Shown here piece after piece: positions 44,097-56,956 of a DNA stretch of 64,000 nt; positions within the stretch are counted from its first letter, which is position 1, and the number at the start of each line of letters is the position of its first letter. This DNA is from Mimachlamys varia (lineage: Eukaryota; Mollusca; Bivalvia; Pectinida; Pectinidae): NCBI GenBank assembly GCA_947623455.1, contig OX392534.1, forward strand, positions 36,585,426 to 36,649,425. The letters run 5' to 3'. Both the position numbers and the translations under genes were made by a program. The notes beneath the pieces were generated by a model. That model searched no databases. It was not told the DNA's origin and worked only from the letters and a program-made list of their open reading frames with translations.

Positions 44097-47000
44097 ATGA
44101 TGGAGAAGGAAATGGTTGGTGAAATTTGTAAGGTGTCAGCGACAGCACTTTGTGGCCTGTTTGCTGGCAGTGGTCTGGGCAGTAACTTTACTACGATGCC
44201 CGCTTTAATGAAAATAGAAGATACGTCAGCATTACGACTTGGATGGAAACACCATTTCCTCCTCGGAGCTAAGACTATGGTGAGTACTTAAATAAAAAAA
44301 TGAAATAAACTTAATTCGGTAAGGAATACAACTTATGTAAATCTTGGTGACATCCAAGTAAACATCCAATCCTCAAAATGAGAACAAAGACTTCGTTGTC
44401 AATCACAAGGGAGCACACCAATGAGTATACTCAAAAGCGTCCATCTTCGTATCACATAAAGACACAGAATATTTCTCAACGAAACCAAGATGGCGACCAT
44501 AAAACTTGCCCGTAGTCTTCATCAACCTGTATTTCTCGAATACCTGTACGGTTAGTTTGTTTGTCAGCAACCAACTGACATCTATAAGGAATATCTCGAT
44601 GTTCAGAGCAAGCCCTACTAAATGAGTCTCAAATCAAGCGATGATAATTGTTAAGAAGAACTTTTGATATAATTATCTATTTTATTTTTTTTAAATACAT
44701 GAAGAGATATACACATCTTGGACTAATAATATTCAGGAAGCATATTGGTGCTATAAGCATACGTTTCCATAATTATGCTGTTTCCCACTTTTTAAGCCCA
44801 CCAACACCAGATGATGGGCTATTAAAACTTCGTCCATTGTCCGTTATCGTGTCCGTGGTCCCTTAGGGTTTGGACATTTCTTGCTATCGCTATTTTTTGA
44901 GAAGTGCTGTATGGATCATTCTCAAATTTAATTTGCCGACGGGCAACCATTTTGGATTTTCCAAAGTATGGTTTTTTGTCAGCGTTAATTCGCAATCGAT
45001 GATTGATCAACCTGCAATTTGATATAAGGGTTCCACTTGCTCCCTAGTTGTGTATTGTCCCATTTACGGTTAGTTTCGAAGCAAAGTATGGCCAACAGAA
45101 GGCGTTCTTAGATTTTGAGAGTCATAGTTTGTTATAGTTATTTCTTAAGATGTCAATGATGGATCATCCTGAAATTGCATGTGAAGGTTCCGTCTGCTCC
45201 CTGGTTGTGTATTTCCCATTTTTGAACAAATCTGGAAAACAGTTGATCTTAGATTTTGAGAGTAACAGTTTGTTATCATCAGTATGTTTGGTTGTCGGAT
45301 GGTGCATTGCATAGCGCACTTGACTTTCACCAAGGCGGCCGAGGTCCGACCGGACGTGAAAAAGTATGGGGTTACAAACGTGGATTTTTCCGGGTACTCC
45401 GGGTTTTTACACAATAAGATCACTCGCGCGCTAACAACCGGGCTTACCAGAGTTTAATACAAGTTGGATAACTTGTTCCATAATTGTTGTAGACTAAATA
45501 AAGTTAATATTGTAAACCAAATGTTTTAAACCTAAAATTTTTAATGGTTTTGGTTGAATTGAAAGATATTTTAAATACACTGTATTTTTATTTGTGTCTC
45601 TATTGCATGTAGCCCGGTCTCGCATTGGCTAGTATGGTATCGGGAGGTGTGGCCTGTTACCTTGACAATACGGATACGAAGTATTACTGGCTTGCCGGAG
45701 CTGGATGCATGGCTTTCATGTTTCCCTTTACAAAAGCAGTTATGCTCTCTGACATCTTCAAATTACTCAAAGATGACGTCATAGAAGTGAGAGGTAATTA
45801 TGGTAGGATAGTCAAAACCGCATTGTATCGGAATTTCAGTTTATTACAATACACTCATGATAATCCATCTTGATATTTAGAAATGAAGCGCTGACACATT
45901 TTATTTAAACCCTATGTAGGCTACGTTTGATACACATGTTATTAAGAAATCTTTTTTTAACTGTAATTTTAATGTAGGCTGTGTTTCTTTTCATTTCACA
46001 TATATTTTTGTATATTCGTTTGTATAACTCGTGTTGCTTAATCCGACCGAGAGAATACGGGCTATGAATCCGAACGTTTACGGTCATATAAATAACATAT
46101 CGAGTGTTATCAAATAGAAGACACTAACACAAAAATTTAATTGACAGAATATTAAATTGCTACTGTTATTTTAACCGTAAATACAGTTGTTAGAAAATAA
46201 AATTTCCATTGTTGTTTTGGAAAATAATTGTCTTGGCTTCAATACAAAGATGAACTTCGTATATTTCCAGACTTTTTTAAGCAAAATTCCACATGAACTT
46301 AACATGTTGGTATATAAAAGTTATGACAAAAATATCAAGAAGAATAAATGATTAATTAATAATGAAATTAATCATGTTTAAGTTATTTAATACCATTAGG
46401 AATAGTTTAGATATAAACAATGATCGAACTTGATACTTGATAAGTGTTTTCAATTTAAATGACTACATTTTGCTTTCCTTTTGATATATCCATTTGATAA
46501 ATGTAAATTTTGCACCTGTAGTATTATCAGGTTTCAGTTATGTATAAGGCCATTAGTAAGAAAATGAGAAAGATTTATTAAAGATCACAATACTTGTTTC
46601 TTAATCATATTTGATTGTGCTTACTGTATTATCTGTATCATCCTTGTCAGCTATTTGAATACACAACGAGTGGCTATTGGACATGGTATTTATTTCACTC
46701 GAGTTAGTTAATTTTACTTAATTTTAATTTTACTTTAATTTAATTTTTTTAAAGTTACAAAGGACACGAGTTTAGCAAGTGTCTTTTGTAACTTTTGAAA
46801 ATTAACTAACGAGAGAGAAATAAATACCATGTCCAACAACCGCAAGTCGTGTGACCTGTTTCTACCACAATTTCAGCCGAAAACAGCAGTAATTCATTGA
46901 ATTGAATATAAATGAACAACGGAGCATATTGCGGTAAACATATCGGATAGTATTTTCCCGCCAAACGATGACGTCATTAACAATCAGCAAGTGACTTCGT

Positions 47001-47629
47001 TCCAGTCAAAGATCCCATGTCAGCCAATCAAATGGGTTTAGAGTTTCTTCCACTTGTAGTATAAACAGAAAGTAAATCAAAAGTTGCAATGATTATTTGA
47101 TTCTCTGAGAGTTGAATAACACCCACTAATTGTGGTAAAACATGAATACAAAACGGTATAAACCAAATGGCCAGAAATAAGCTATTGTTAATGTGTATTC
47201 ATTTTCATGACTATAAGATAATAATATTGTTACACGTATTTAAGTGATATATATATTTATATCAACAGACCAGAAATGAATCATTTATGCGTACTGTATG
47301 TGTTCATTTTAATGTGTAAATCATAATAATATGATACTGATGCGTGTATCAAAATTGCGTTAGGAAATAGAGTGTGATTACGGTTACAATATGCATACAT
47401 AAAATAACGCTGTAATAAAGATCATGTTTGATATATCGTTTGTGCTTAGTTATAATGATGTCTTTAGTAATACATGCCTCAGTTTAATCATTTGTGATGT
47501 GTTTGTCCTATAGGTGAAGACTGGGTACGAGAAAATATAAACACGTGGGACAAACGCCACTTCGTACGGAGCATGGTATCAACAGTCGGATTCGGGATCT
47601 TCCTTTATGCCTTATACAATAGAAAGTAG
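44097..47629 (+). CDS. DUF1772-like membrane protein, tandem copy 2
   Basis: Three exons: 44097-44279, 45613-45793, 47514-47629; 159 residues, or 158 if the second ATG (44100) is used, as in copies 3 and 4 where only that ATG is present. It shares with copy 3 nearly all residues of exon 3 (WVRENINTWDKRHFVRS) and most of exon 2 (YYWLAGAGCMAF), making these two the closest pair. The four hydrophobic segments and GLFAGSGLGSNF are present. The putative 3' UTR runs to AATAAA at 48485-48490. Function unknown beyond a DUF1772-type membrane protein. Confidence 0.82.
44300..44640 (-). mobile_element. Internal retroelement fragment in intron 1 of copy 2
   Basis: It matches the central part of the family (CTTGGTGACATCCAAGTAAA, AAGATGGCGACCATAAAA, AGTTTGTTTGTCAGCA) but lacks the terminal tail. 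Confidence 0.6.
45285..45460 (+). mobile_element. tRNA-type SINE in intron 1 of copy 2
   Basis: GCATTGCATAGCGCACTTGA and CGGCCGAGGTCCGACCGG are followed by AAGTATGGGGTTAC, TTTTCCGGGTACTCCGGG and ACACAATAAGATCAC, the same family as the fragment at 23868. Confidence 0.65.
46661..46852. mobile_element. Fold-back element in intron 2 of copy 2
   Basis: Ends are TTGGACATGGTATTTATTTC and GAAATAAATACCATGTCCAA. The arms extend through GTTAGTTAATTTT / AAAATTAACTAAC, and an inner hairpin (AAAGTTACAAA / TTTGTAACTT) lies at the centre. Confidence 0.8.
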
Positions 47630-48490
47630 TGCTTTGGCCACTGAGAATGTGTTATTGTGTCGCCTTTCTTCAAACGGGAACAATTTATAAGTGTTTGTAT
47701 ATTTCGCAGTAAATATGTGTATTTGTTGATGAATGAAATGTAACGAACGGATATCTTTCTCAGAAAACTCCTTTTTACTAACAAGATTGAGAAACGCATA
47801 TTTTATAAAAAGAATAACCAGATTCGAAAAAAAAAAAATTTTGTCAAAAGTGTATAACTTTATTTACAGTTATGATGTATTTGGTAGCATAATTGAGGTA
47901 GATGACGATTTGTTTTGGTATGACTTGACCATTATTATAAGCGAGAATGAGTAATATTTCGAAGGAGTGCCAATGTTTTTTTTTCCACAACATAGACGTT
48001 CACAATATCTGTATGAATACCACTGGACTAACCATTTAAATGATTTTTCGTTGAATATGGCCATCTATTTTTTATTTACTGTATAATTACTTTTATTCGC
48101 AAGAGTTTCTCATTTCGCTTTGTTCATGGTGGATAAAATTCTGCGAAAATAGAAACTCGCGAACAATAACATCCCAGTAAAATATTGCATTCCATGAGAG
48201 AACAAATTTTATAATTCCATACATTTTTGGCCTTACTTTATTAGTTTGTAACCGCACATCATAGGTACATGTTTAACACAGTGGTTACAACAAATGGATA
48301 TTTTGTTGACCCTTAAAAAATAAGTTGTTTAACAGAAATGTTTGTTTGAGTGACAAAGATTCCGGAGATGCGCGATTTTTTTTACCCGTGAAATTTAACA
48401 ACTATACAGTAGTTTGTATGGTGCGTGTTTTATAGTTTATTTTTACTGTTGTAGATGATTGTTCTTGTAAGAGTAGTATTTTAATAAAAC
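47630..48490 (+). promoter_or_regulatory. Putative 3' UTR of DUF1772 copy 2
   Basis: Two islands are conserved with the region behind copy 3: GAGGTAGATGACGATTTGTT with surrounding bases (about 47870-47960 versus 56000-56095), and ATTGTTCTTGTAA...AATAAAACATTT at the poly(A) signal (48485-48490 versus 56351-56356). Conservation of order and spacing suggests a long shared 3' UTR. Confidence 0.5.
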
Positions 48491-48962
48491 ATTTGCATTT
48501 AAACATTGTCAGTTCTCTTTAACATTGAATGATATTTGAAAAAGGAATACGTGAAAGAAATAACAGGGACTTAACTCAGACCTTACACCATGAGAGGTCT
48601 TTTACATAGACGCCTATTTACAGATTATGAGGATGATAAATTAGTTCTACTTTAACGATAGTAATTCACAGAAGCAAGATGACGTAACACACACATGCTG
48701 CACCATTTAAATTTAGTAATATATAAAGTATATCGAAAAGAATTGATTAAGCACAGATATTAATCTTACGATTAACGATATTAAGTTTTATACTATGAAA
48801 ATGAAATAGAAGATGATTATAATTTTATAATTGAACAAAATGACATATCTGATCAAAATGCATAGAACAATTCTACGTTTATTTTAGAAGATGTAGTTTC
48901 CCTGAAAATACAAAATAATTCAATTTTAAGGGAATTTTAACACTACCGTTTAAAAAAAATAT

Positions 48963-49225
48963 AAAATACCAAAGCGTCAACAAAACCATAATCCGAACTC
49001 AAATTAGATTAAACAAGAGATAAAATATGAACAAAGGAAAGATTTACATAGAGATCCTCGTAAAAGTACAAGATAATTAGACCAGGTGTTTTGAAAGAAT
49101 AAGCGTTTTTTGCTTCATCGACGACACCCACCATGTTACTCTTGGTCACATCCAAGTAAACATCAAGTCCTAAAAATTAGAACCGAGTCATCATTGTCAT
49201 CATGTTCATATTACACAAAGAAACA
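48963..49225 (-). mobile_element. Retroelement tail
   Basis: It contains the complement of GACGCTTTGG, TTTGAGTTCGGATTATGG and GATGAAGCA blocks in family order. Confidence 0.65.
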
Positions 49226-49464
49226 GGCAATGTATATATTCATAGTCTATTGAAAACGAATAACACAAAATGATTCAGGAAAGGACTTATATTGGCTTAC
49301 ATACAAAAACATTTGTTGAAATTACTTGAGAGTTAGTGCGAGTGTCCATGGTTCCTGAATCCTGTAATTGCCATAAGTTGTAAAACCTTAGTAAATAAAA
49401 AAAACATGAACTTATTCAAAAGTTTGTCTTTTGTAATTTAAAGTAACATACAAAATATTGTAAC

Positions 49465-49985
49465 AAGAGACTCGTGTAAAAGGGCAAGATAAGAGTAAGC
49501 GTCGTCTGCTTCATTGACGATACTCGCCATGTAAATCTAGGTCACATCCATGAAAATTTCACATACTCTATCACAACAAGTAGACATACAATTGAGCACA
49601 TTTGAAATCGTCATCCTTCATATCATTCGTCATCCTTCATATCATACAAGGATACAGAATATAACTCAAGGAGACCAAGATGGCGACTATTTAACTTGCT
49701 CATAGTCCTCGCCAACCTGCACCTCTCAAACCCCTGTGTCGTAAGTTTGTTCGTCAGCAGCTGACATTTATCACGAAAATCCCTGATTTTAAAATAACAA
49801 ATCAACTGCGATAGGTAAATATCATAGGTTGCAGATGTTGGGATATTACTAATAAGAAAGTGAAAGTTCGCGAACGAAATCGTCACTATTATCATATAAC
49901 TTAAGAGTAAGCTATCCATGTTGATCATAGTTTAAGTAAAGGTCGAAGTAAGCAGCTAATGTAGAGGAGTCTGTTGTGTCCTTGA
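49465..49985 (-). mobile_element. Truncated retroelement with coding remnant
   Basis: On the minus strand 49623-49928 is open for 101 codons and includes NFHFLISNIPTSATYDIYLS, then DFRDKCQLLTNKLTTQGFER, a pattern seen at the end of reverse-transcriptase proteins of bivalve retroelements. It joins the 3' tail near 49470-49540. It is 5'-truncated. Confidence 0.7.
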
Positions 49986-49986
49986 T

Positions 49987-50055
49987 CACAGGTGCTTGTG
50001 TCCAGGAGAATAACCCATCTATATATAGATTATATAGCGAAATATGACTAATTCA
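49987..50055. mobile_element. Solo terminal repeat of the 25.7-kb fold-back family
   Basis: CACAGGTGCTTGTGTCCAGG, then ATCTATATATAGAT and TATAGCGAAATATGA, as at 25727-25795. Confidence 0.6.
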
Positions 50056-50211
50056 AAAAAAATCATCTTAGCTTTTGTTGTGTTTCTTATAAAGTATGTA
50101 CAAAGACAGCTCACAAAGATATATTTGTATCGCATAGTTTTCCAATAATAGTTTCTCAAATCATTTTCTGAAATTTGTGGTCTTAACTTTTTGTCAACTC
50201 TGTATACTACA

Positions 50212-50885
50212 GTTGTGGTATCGCACAACGCACCAAAAACTGCGTGCGTGCATCGTGCATACATCGTGCACACATCGTTCGCCCATGGTGCGCACAACTG
50301 GGCGATCTAAAGGTCGTGCGTTTGTGTGTGCGATTAGAATCGCACACACGCACGATTTGGTACAATTGGTTGATACATATTACGGAATGAACAACATATG
50401 GAACCTCTTGTCCAAAAACTATTTGAATTCGCATAATTTTTATTGGTATTATGTCAATTAACATTATACAGTGAACAGTATTACAGTGACCATGAGTAAA
50501 AACTTGGTAATATTTACTTGAATGAGAACTTGCCAATATGTGTTGAAAGTTTACATGTGTCTATTTGGTTTGTTTCAAAAACTACAGAAAGACTATTACT
50601 AATTTTAGGAAATATATAGATAGAACTATCAGCTAATGTAAATAGTTCAAATATAGAAATATGTTTAAAACAATTAGCGCGAAACCGTATATATTGTTAA
50701 ACCATTTCTAAATTTACATCAACCACGATTGTCATCGCACAATGTTAGTTTATCGTGCGCCCACATGTGTGTTAGAAATAATCGCCCAGGATCGCACCGT
50801 TCGCACATCGTGCATACACCGTTCACCCATCGTGCGCCCACCACACATCGTGTAACGTTGTGCGATCCCAAAACTGTATCATATT
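50212..50885. repeat. Two blocks of 11-bp CATCGTGC repeats with inverted ends
   Basis: Block 1 (50212-50360) and block 2 (50735-50880) contain tandem 11-base units (CATCGTGCATA, CATCGTGCACA, CACCGTTCGCA). The outer borders TATCGCACAAC and GTTGTGCGATCC are inverted, so the pair may bound one element of about 670 bp. The CG-rich blocks contrast with the AT-rich surroundings. Confidence 0.65.
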
Positions 50886-51900
50886 TTGATAATAATAAAG
50901 ATCGAGGCCGGTAAGCTTACTAATGATTTCTTTGGCAGAGTCCATTTTGTTACGCCAACATTACACCTAGATTTTCTTTTTACTGGACATCTTTTACTTT
51001 AAATTTGAGCACTTAGATGTAATATCATAAAAAAAATGAAAATATCGTCATCAAGTATTGGTTTCCATAATTATAAATCCATTCTTCCAAATGAATGATA
51101 AGGTTGAATACACATTAGCATGAACATAAACAAGCATTACTTAAGTAAATATGAAAAAAACTTAACAGAAAGCGAATACTTGTGCAATATGAGGTTGAGA
51201 TAGGTGCAAAATAATGGAGAATTCTTTTGGTTTCATTTTTGTTCGTGGTTTCTTTATATGGTTGCCATCTTAGTCTCATTAAGAATTGCTCTACATCCCC
51301 GTATGATGCCCTTGTTGTGATTGAACATTATGACGCAGGTCTCACTTTGAGGCAATGATATTCCTTCCATCTGACCTAAATTTATTTTGCGGGTGTAGTT
51401 GATGCAGCGGAATACGCTAAATCCTCTGGAACATATGGTCCTATGCTCTTATACTTTCCAATAGTCTTCTTTCTTAATATTAATTCATTTTGAGTTCTGG
51501 TTAAATTATCTGACTTTTTATGTGCATAAAATGAATCTTTGATATGCCTCAGTTCCAATCATGGATATATAATATACTTACAGTGCTGAGAAGGTACATG
51601 TATGTTTATACTCTAGCTAAAGTTTGTAATGTCTTCGTAAAGAACAAAAATATAATAATTAAGGGTAAGAAAAACAAGCAAAGTAAGGGACATTAATTGT
51701 TTCTATTAATAAAGCTAACCAAGCTTTGACGATCATGCTCTGATGCGTGTTTTAGCTTTCGACCTAGTCAATAAAAATGGCTGACATGATAAATAATCTC
51801 TATGAATAAATTTGAAAATGCTCCAATAGCCGCTTAATATATATGGATGCGTGATCATCGGTAATGATGAAATGATTCTATATATTTCAGGAGTTCCCTC
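50886..51900. other. Intergenic DNA homologous to the region upstream of copy 2
   Basis: Several blocks match 43395-43990 in order (TTCTTCCAAATGAATGA; AACAGAAAGCGAATACTTG; AAGCTAACCAAGCTTTG; AATGGCTGACATGATAAA), with indels. No gene was recognised. Confidence 0.55.
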
Positions 51901-51917
51901 ATAACATTTACAGTACA

Positions 51918-51970
51918 CACATGTGCCCTCATGCTACCTTGACCTTCGTTCGCCATATGCTGCTATATAT
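51918..51970 (+). promoter_or_regulatory. Promoter of DUF1772 copy 3
   Basis: CACATGTG (51918-51925), CCTTGACCTT (51937-51946), then ATATGCTGCTATATATG with a TATA-like stretch near 51964-51970. The order matches copy 2; an insertion with a repeated CCCTYGCTCACCTT separates it from the ATG. Confidence 0.5.
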
Positions 51971-52056
51971 GTATAGGTCCTTACACTCCCTCGCTCACCT
52001 TTACACAGTCCTCACTCCCTTGCTCACCTTAACACAGTCTACACACCACTGACAAC

Positions 52057-55000
52057 ATGGAGAAAGAAATGGTTGGTGAAATTTGTAAGGTGTCAGCGAC
52101 AGCATTTGCTGGCCTGTTCGCTGGTAGTGCACTGGGCAGTAACATTACTACAATGCCAGCTTTAATGAAGATAGAAGATACAGCTGCATTACGGGTTGGA
52201 TGGAAACACCATTTTCTCCTCGGTGCAAAGATGATGGTGAGTACGTGACCAAAATGTGGGGTAATCGCTGTGAAAGCTTTTGTATATGAGGTTTATAAAG
52301 TGTGTACATTTAGCCTTAACTTTGAGGTTCTCGTCTCGCTATGTTTGTTTACATGTGTATATCTTATTCAGGCAAGCGAAACCTGACCGAGTTGTCGGCC
52401 TTGTATTAAGCGTTTGTCGAGGCTTCTAATATCTAATGCAAATAACTAATAAGGATATCTATGTTTACCTTTTAGCATTGCTTATTTAAGTAGCATGGTG
52501 ACTGTTTCACCCTTTCGACTAAATTATATCTTCAATAAAATCGACGACTTACAACGATAACATAGTCAGGTACTGCAGATAAGCTGCAGTTTATAGCATT
52601 TAGAATATTGATTCATTTTCAGTTTTGCAAATTTCGAATCATTGAACTTTGAAGGCCAAGGTTTACATGGCGGGTATCGTCGATGAAGCAGAAGACGCTT
52701 ACTATTCTTGAACACCTGGTCTCATTTTCTTGTACTTTTAAGAGGGTCTCCATGCATGTACATCTTTCCTTTGTTCATGTTTTGCCTCTAGTTTAATCGA
52801 TTTTGAGTTTGGACCTCTGATTTGTTTTATATATACATATGTATGTGCTAATGCTCGTCATTTTATCTTGTCCTACTTTTTCAATTACTATTAAATATTT
52901 AAAAGAAAGTAGACGTATTAAATTATAGTTTAAACAATAACAAATTCACAACAAGATTAAGCTCAAACTTTATATGCAAATTAATCATTACAAATACTGT
53001 ATATGCTTAATGTGCTATCTGTTTGCCCCAAATATACTTTATCAAATATGAAGGAATGAGGAATATTCATTATTGATATTGAGAAAACTGTAGCCTCACA
53101 AATTTGACGATTCATGATACTACACTGATTCGGACTCTAACACAGAGTGAGTTCAGAAGGGTACCAGGTTGGAGAAATTGATTTTGATAGGGGACACTCG
53201 GTCTGCTGTATGAGTGCAACACTCCTTTACCGTTATCTAAGTGGGATAGTGGGATAACGAAGTTGTTTAGCCAAGTGTAATCCATACTGAGTTCGGGAGG
53301 GTCAAAGGTAGCGTGGGTATTTAAGGTCAACGTTCTTTTGAAACTAATAAATATGTCTGGCATAAGATGCGGTAATAGAACTGATGAAACGAGAATGGTA
53401 TCAACAAGGAGATACCGAAATATCAACGAAACCTTAATCAAAATCGATAAATATAGGCAAAACCTATCAACATAGGAAATATTTAAATGGTACTCCCTTT
53501 TTACAGGCGTTTACGGAGTATAGATTGATTGACATTTTAAAGGGGTGTTTACTCAATGATGTATATATTCGAGATGACATTTAAATAATCTACATTTTAG
53601 AATTGACTTTCATCAAGTGACATAATATTTATCAAATTAATTTATGGAAGTTTTAAATAAACTTTTAAACTATCCCTAGTTTTGCTGATTTTTTCAGTGT
53701 TCACTGATTTGTGAAGACATATTTTCTTTTAAATCTTCTATATATACGATTTGTTAAAAATAACTTATTTATCTATCAATAATATGTAGTCTAAATTCAA
53801 CACATGATTGTTGTACAATAGAACCTTTTGATTGCTTTTTTATTATATGTTAACATAGTTATGTACAGCATTTTTATTTCTATTATATGATTTCTTTCGT
53901 CAATATTGGTTGTTTTTTAGAGATAAGTAGTGGTATATAAATAATAAACACAATACACAGTTCTCTAATAAGGTAATAAACATTTATCAGAATTCAACAT
54001 CAAATGTAAAGCAATTACTGAAAAGGTTAAACGAAAGATATTTTACTGTAACTTAAACAAGTAAATGAGTTCTTGTACTATTTATTAATATGGTTTCATT
54101 GCTTAATTTCGACCAATTATTATTCAAACTTAAGTAAAAACAATGTGATTACTATCGCGTATTTGACAACCAAATGTTGTTTTGATTTCTGAAGTCTTTG
54201 ATGAATTGAAAAAGTTTTTAAATACTTCATTTCCTTCTCTATTCCATACAGCCCTGTCTCGCTGTGGCTAGTGCTTTATCGGGAGGGGTGACCTGCTACC
54301 TGAACGACACGGATATGAAGTATTATTGGCTTGCCGGAGCTGGATGCATGGCTTTCATTTTGCCCTACACAAAAGTAGTAATGCTCTCTGATATCTTCAA
54401 ATTACTCAAGGATGACGTCATAGAAGTGCGAGGTAATTATGGGATAGACAAAGCTGCATTCACGTCATTCTATCCAAATTTCAGTTAATAACAATACACG
54501 CATTAATTTAATATTCAAAAAGAAATACTGGAGTAATAATACATTCAAAACATTAGGTAAGCTACGTTATATAATTGTAAATTTACTATAGTTCGTACAT
54601 TTTGTATATCTTGAATATGACGTAACCCACACATATGCTGCACCTTTTATATTTAGTAATAGATACGTTATGCCGAAAAAAATATTATATACCAGTCATT
54701 TGTCATTGTTCACATATATCTGTAAATTGCTTAAAATCTGGTTGCTTGGTCGGACCGAGAGACGCGGACTATGAATCTAGGTGTTGAAATGCAACTTTTG
54801 TATCAAAACTCATTTACTATCCATTAGGTCAACTTGATGACCTGTATCAAGATTAAGCGCCTTAGAATTTTTTGTGTTAATAATATATTAATAGTAAATG
54901 CTGTATATCATAATTTCTATCAGTTCATAACGTATGTTCTGTGTTAAGTTTCTTAATTGACTGTGTACATAAAACTTCTTCGAAGTGATTCACACACTTA

Positions 55001-55253
55001 AGGTAACTTTAGATAATGCTATGGATTTGGAAGCAATGCTATACAAAATAGTTCTGTAAAGAATATCAGGTTTGCATAAAATAATATCTTAAGTAACATA
55101 TGCCTCAGTTATGTCATTTGTGTTGTGTGTGTTCTAGGCGCAGACTGGGTACGAGAAAACATAAACACGTGGGACAAACGCCACTTCGTACGGAGCATGG
55201 CATCAACAGTCGGATTCGGGATCTTCCTGTATGCATTATACAACAGGAAGTAG
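52057..55253 (+). CDS. DUF1772-like membrane protein, tandem copy 3
   Basis: Three exons: 52057-52236, 54252-54432, 55138-55253; 158 residues. It starts MEKEMVGEICKVSATAF and carries GLFAGSALGSN, WKHHFLLG, YYWLAGAGCMAF, FKLLKDDVIEVRG and WVRENINTWDKRHFVRS. Exon 3 is almost identical to that of copy 2, while exon 2 has more changes (for example LNDTDM, ILPYTKV). Same splice phases as all paralogues. The putative 3' UTR reaches AATAAA at 56351-56356. Confidence 0.82.
52661..52825 (+). mobile_element. Retroelement tail in intron 1 of copy 3
   Basis: Plus-strand copy: TCGATGAAGCAGAAGACGCT, AACACCTGGTCTCATTTTCT, AGGGTCTCCATG and TTTAATCGATTTTGAGTTTG in order. A decayed minus-strand relative follows at about 53405-53520. 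Confidence 0.7.
52826..54250 (+). other. Intron 1 of copy 3, no other gene
   Basis: A 109-codon minus-strand frame at 53112-53441 overlaps a repeat-like block and has no recognisable motif. The remainder is AT-rich. Confidence 0.35.
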
Positions 55254-56356
55254 TGTTATGACACCGTCCATTGCCTATATATAAGAATATATCTTGCTTC
55301 AAACGGGAACATTTTTTATGATTATGTGTATCTTAAATATGAGTATGTCTTGATGAATGAAATGTAACAAAAGGTAATCTCAGGAAGCTGGTTTTCTGTG
55401 GTTTTTATTTTTCTTTTTTTTATTATTACATTGTCACATTTCTTCCTTTTTTATAATGAGAAATAAATACCTCTATCAAAACAAAAATAGCAATTGGATC
55501 CAATGTAAAAGAGAGAAAACAAATTATAGAAAAAAAATAATGAGCATGACATCATATGATGCTTTAAAACGCATCAGAATGCTAATTAGGGCAGTTTTTT
55601 AGAAATATATTTAAAAAATTCCCATGACAGCTTGATATCGTAAATTCACAATACTATATATAATACGGTTTATTAAGTCTTCATTTTGTACATGTCATAA
55701 CTCTATCAATATATATTTGTAAACTTGATATTGCCGACTACTGAGATCTTAAACATCAGAGTTGATAAACAAAATGCAAGCAATAATGAAATCAGCAACT
55801 TGGGTATCGTTCAGATTACTTTTAAATTTCAGTTCTGAGATAAGTGTTACTTTTCTGAGCCATAAATCTTTGGTGTCGAAGGAGTACATTGTCAAAAACT
55901 GTATATACATATATGCTTAAAAGGTTAACAAAAAGTAGATTTGGCATTTTGTTTCATGCTAAATCTTTTGGAAATATTATGAGAACTCTTAATACAAAAT
56001 ACAGTGATGCTATATTTGGTAGTATAAGTGAGGTAGATGACGATTTGTTTTTGTATAACTTGACCATTATTATAAGCGAGAATAGGTATTATTTCTGGGG
56101 AGTGTCAGGGTAAGACTTCAGTATACGTACATGTATAAACATTGACGTTCACGATATTTGTGTGAATTAAGATCTCCTTACTTTCTTAGCCATCAATGTA
56201 TATAATGCCTCGTTGAATACAGCCATCTATTTCCTAATTTTGTGGAAACAATGTTTTATTGCATACCTTAGTTTTATAATAGACATTTTTTGTGTTTCAT
56301 AGTTATATTTTTACAACTGTAGTTTATTGTTCTTGTAAAAGTAGTATCTTAATAAA
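55254..56356 (+). promoter_or_regulatory. Putative 3' UTR of DUF1772 copy 3
   Basis: It parallels the 3' region of copy 2, including the island around GAGGTAGATGACGATTTGTT (about 56028) and the AATAAA at 56351-56356. Confidence 0.45.
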
Positions 56357-56934
56357 ACATTTCCATTTTAACACTGTCAGTAATTTTATATGAAAACAGA
56401 AAATCGCGTGATGGGTAACAATGCAGGAAGGGAGTAACAATACATTAACCATAGACGTATAATACTACGACAAAGATAATACTGTTTTATTACAACTGTT
56501 TACAGTAACACCTGGTTACAGATGACCAAGGTAATATAAAGGCTTTACTTAAGCAGTGTCATTCACAGAAACAATCAACAAAAAACTGCTGTTTATTTTG
56601 TTGTAATTTTGCTAATTGAAATTTAAATTCAAATACAGAGAAATAATTTAGGAATCGAATGCCAATTTTAAAGTCATTTCATTTAAGAACATCGAATTAT
56701 AATATAATGAGAAAAACATCATATTTTTTAATTTTTGTTATATTGGTTATCACCAAAAATCATATACAAAGATAATAATGAACAGAGCTTTCAAAACCAA
56801 TAATGAACTTCGCTGTATTAACGAGAAGGAAAACACTGTCAACATATTTGACTTTTTCTGTCGAGTAATGCAAACAAACCGCCTGTGTCTCTGGATAGAC
56901 CGGCTATTTTTATCATAACAGTGTAAACACGAAC

Positions 56935-56956
56935 ACGTGTCAGCGACCTCGACCTG
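56935..56956 (+). promoter_or_regulatory. E-box and half-sites upstream of DUF1772 copy 4
   Basis: ACACGTGTCA (CACGTG at 56935-56940) is followed by ACCTCGACCT (56947-56956), whose complement is AGGTCGAGGT, 48 bases before the ATG. No clear TATA box. Confidence 0.4.
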
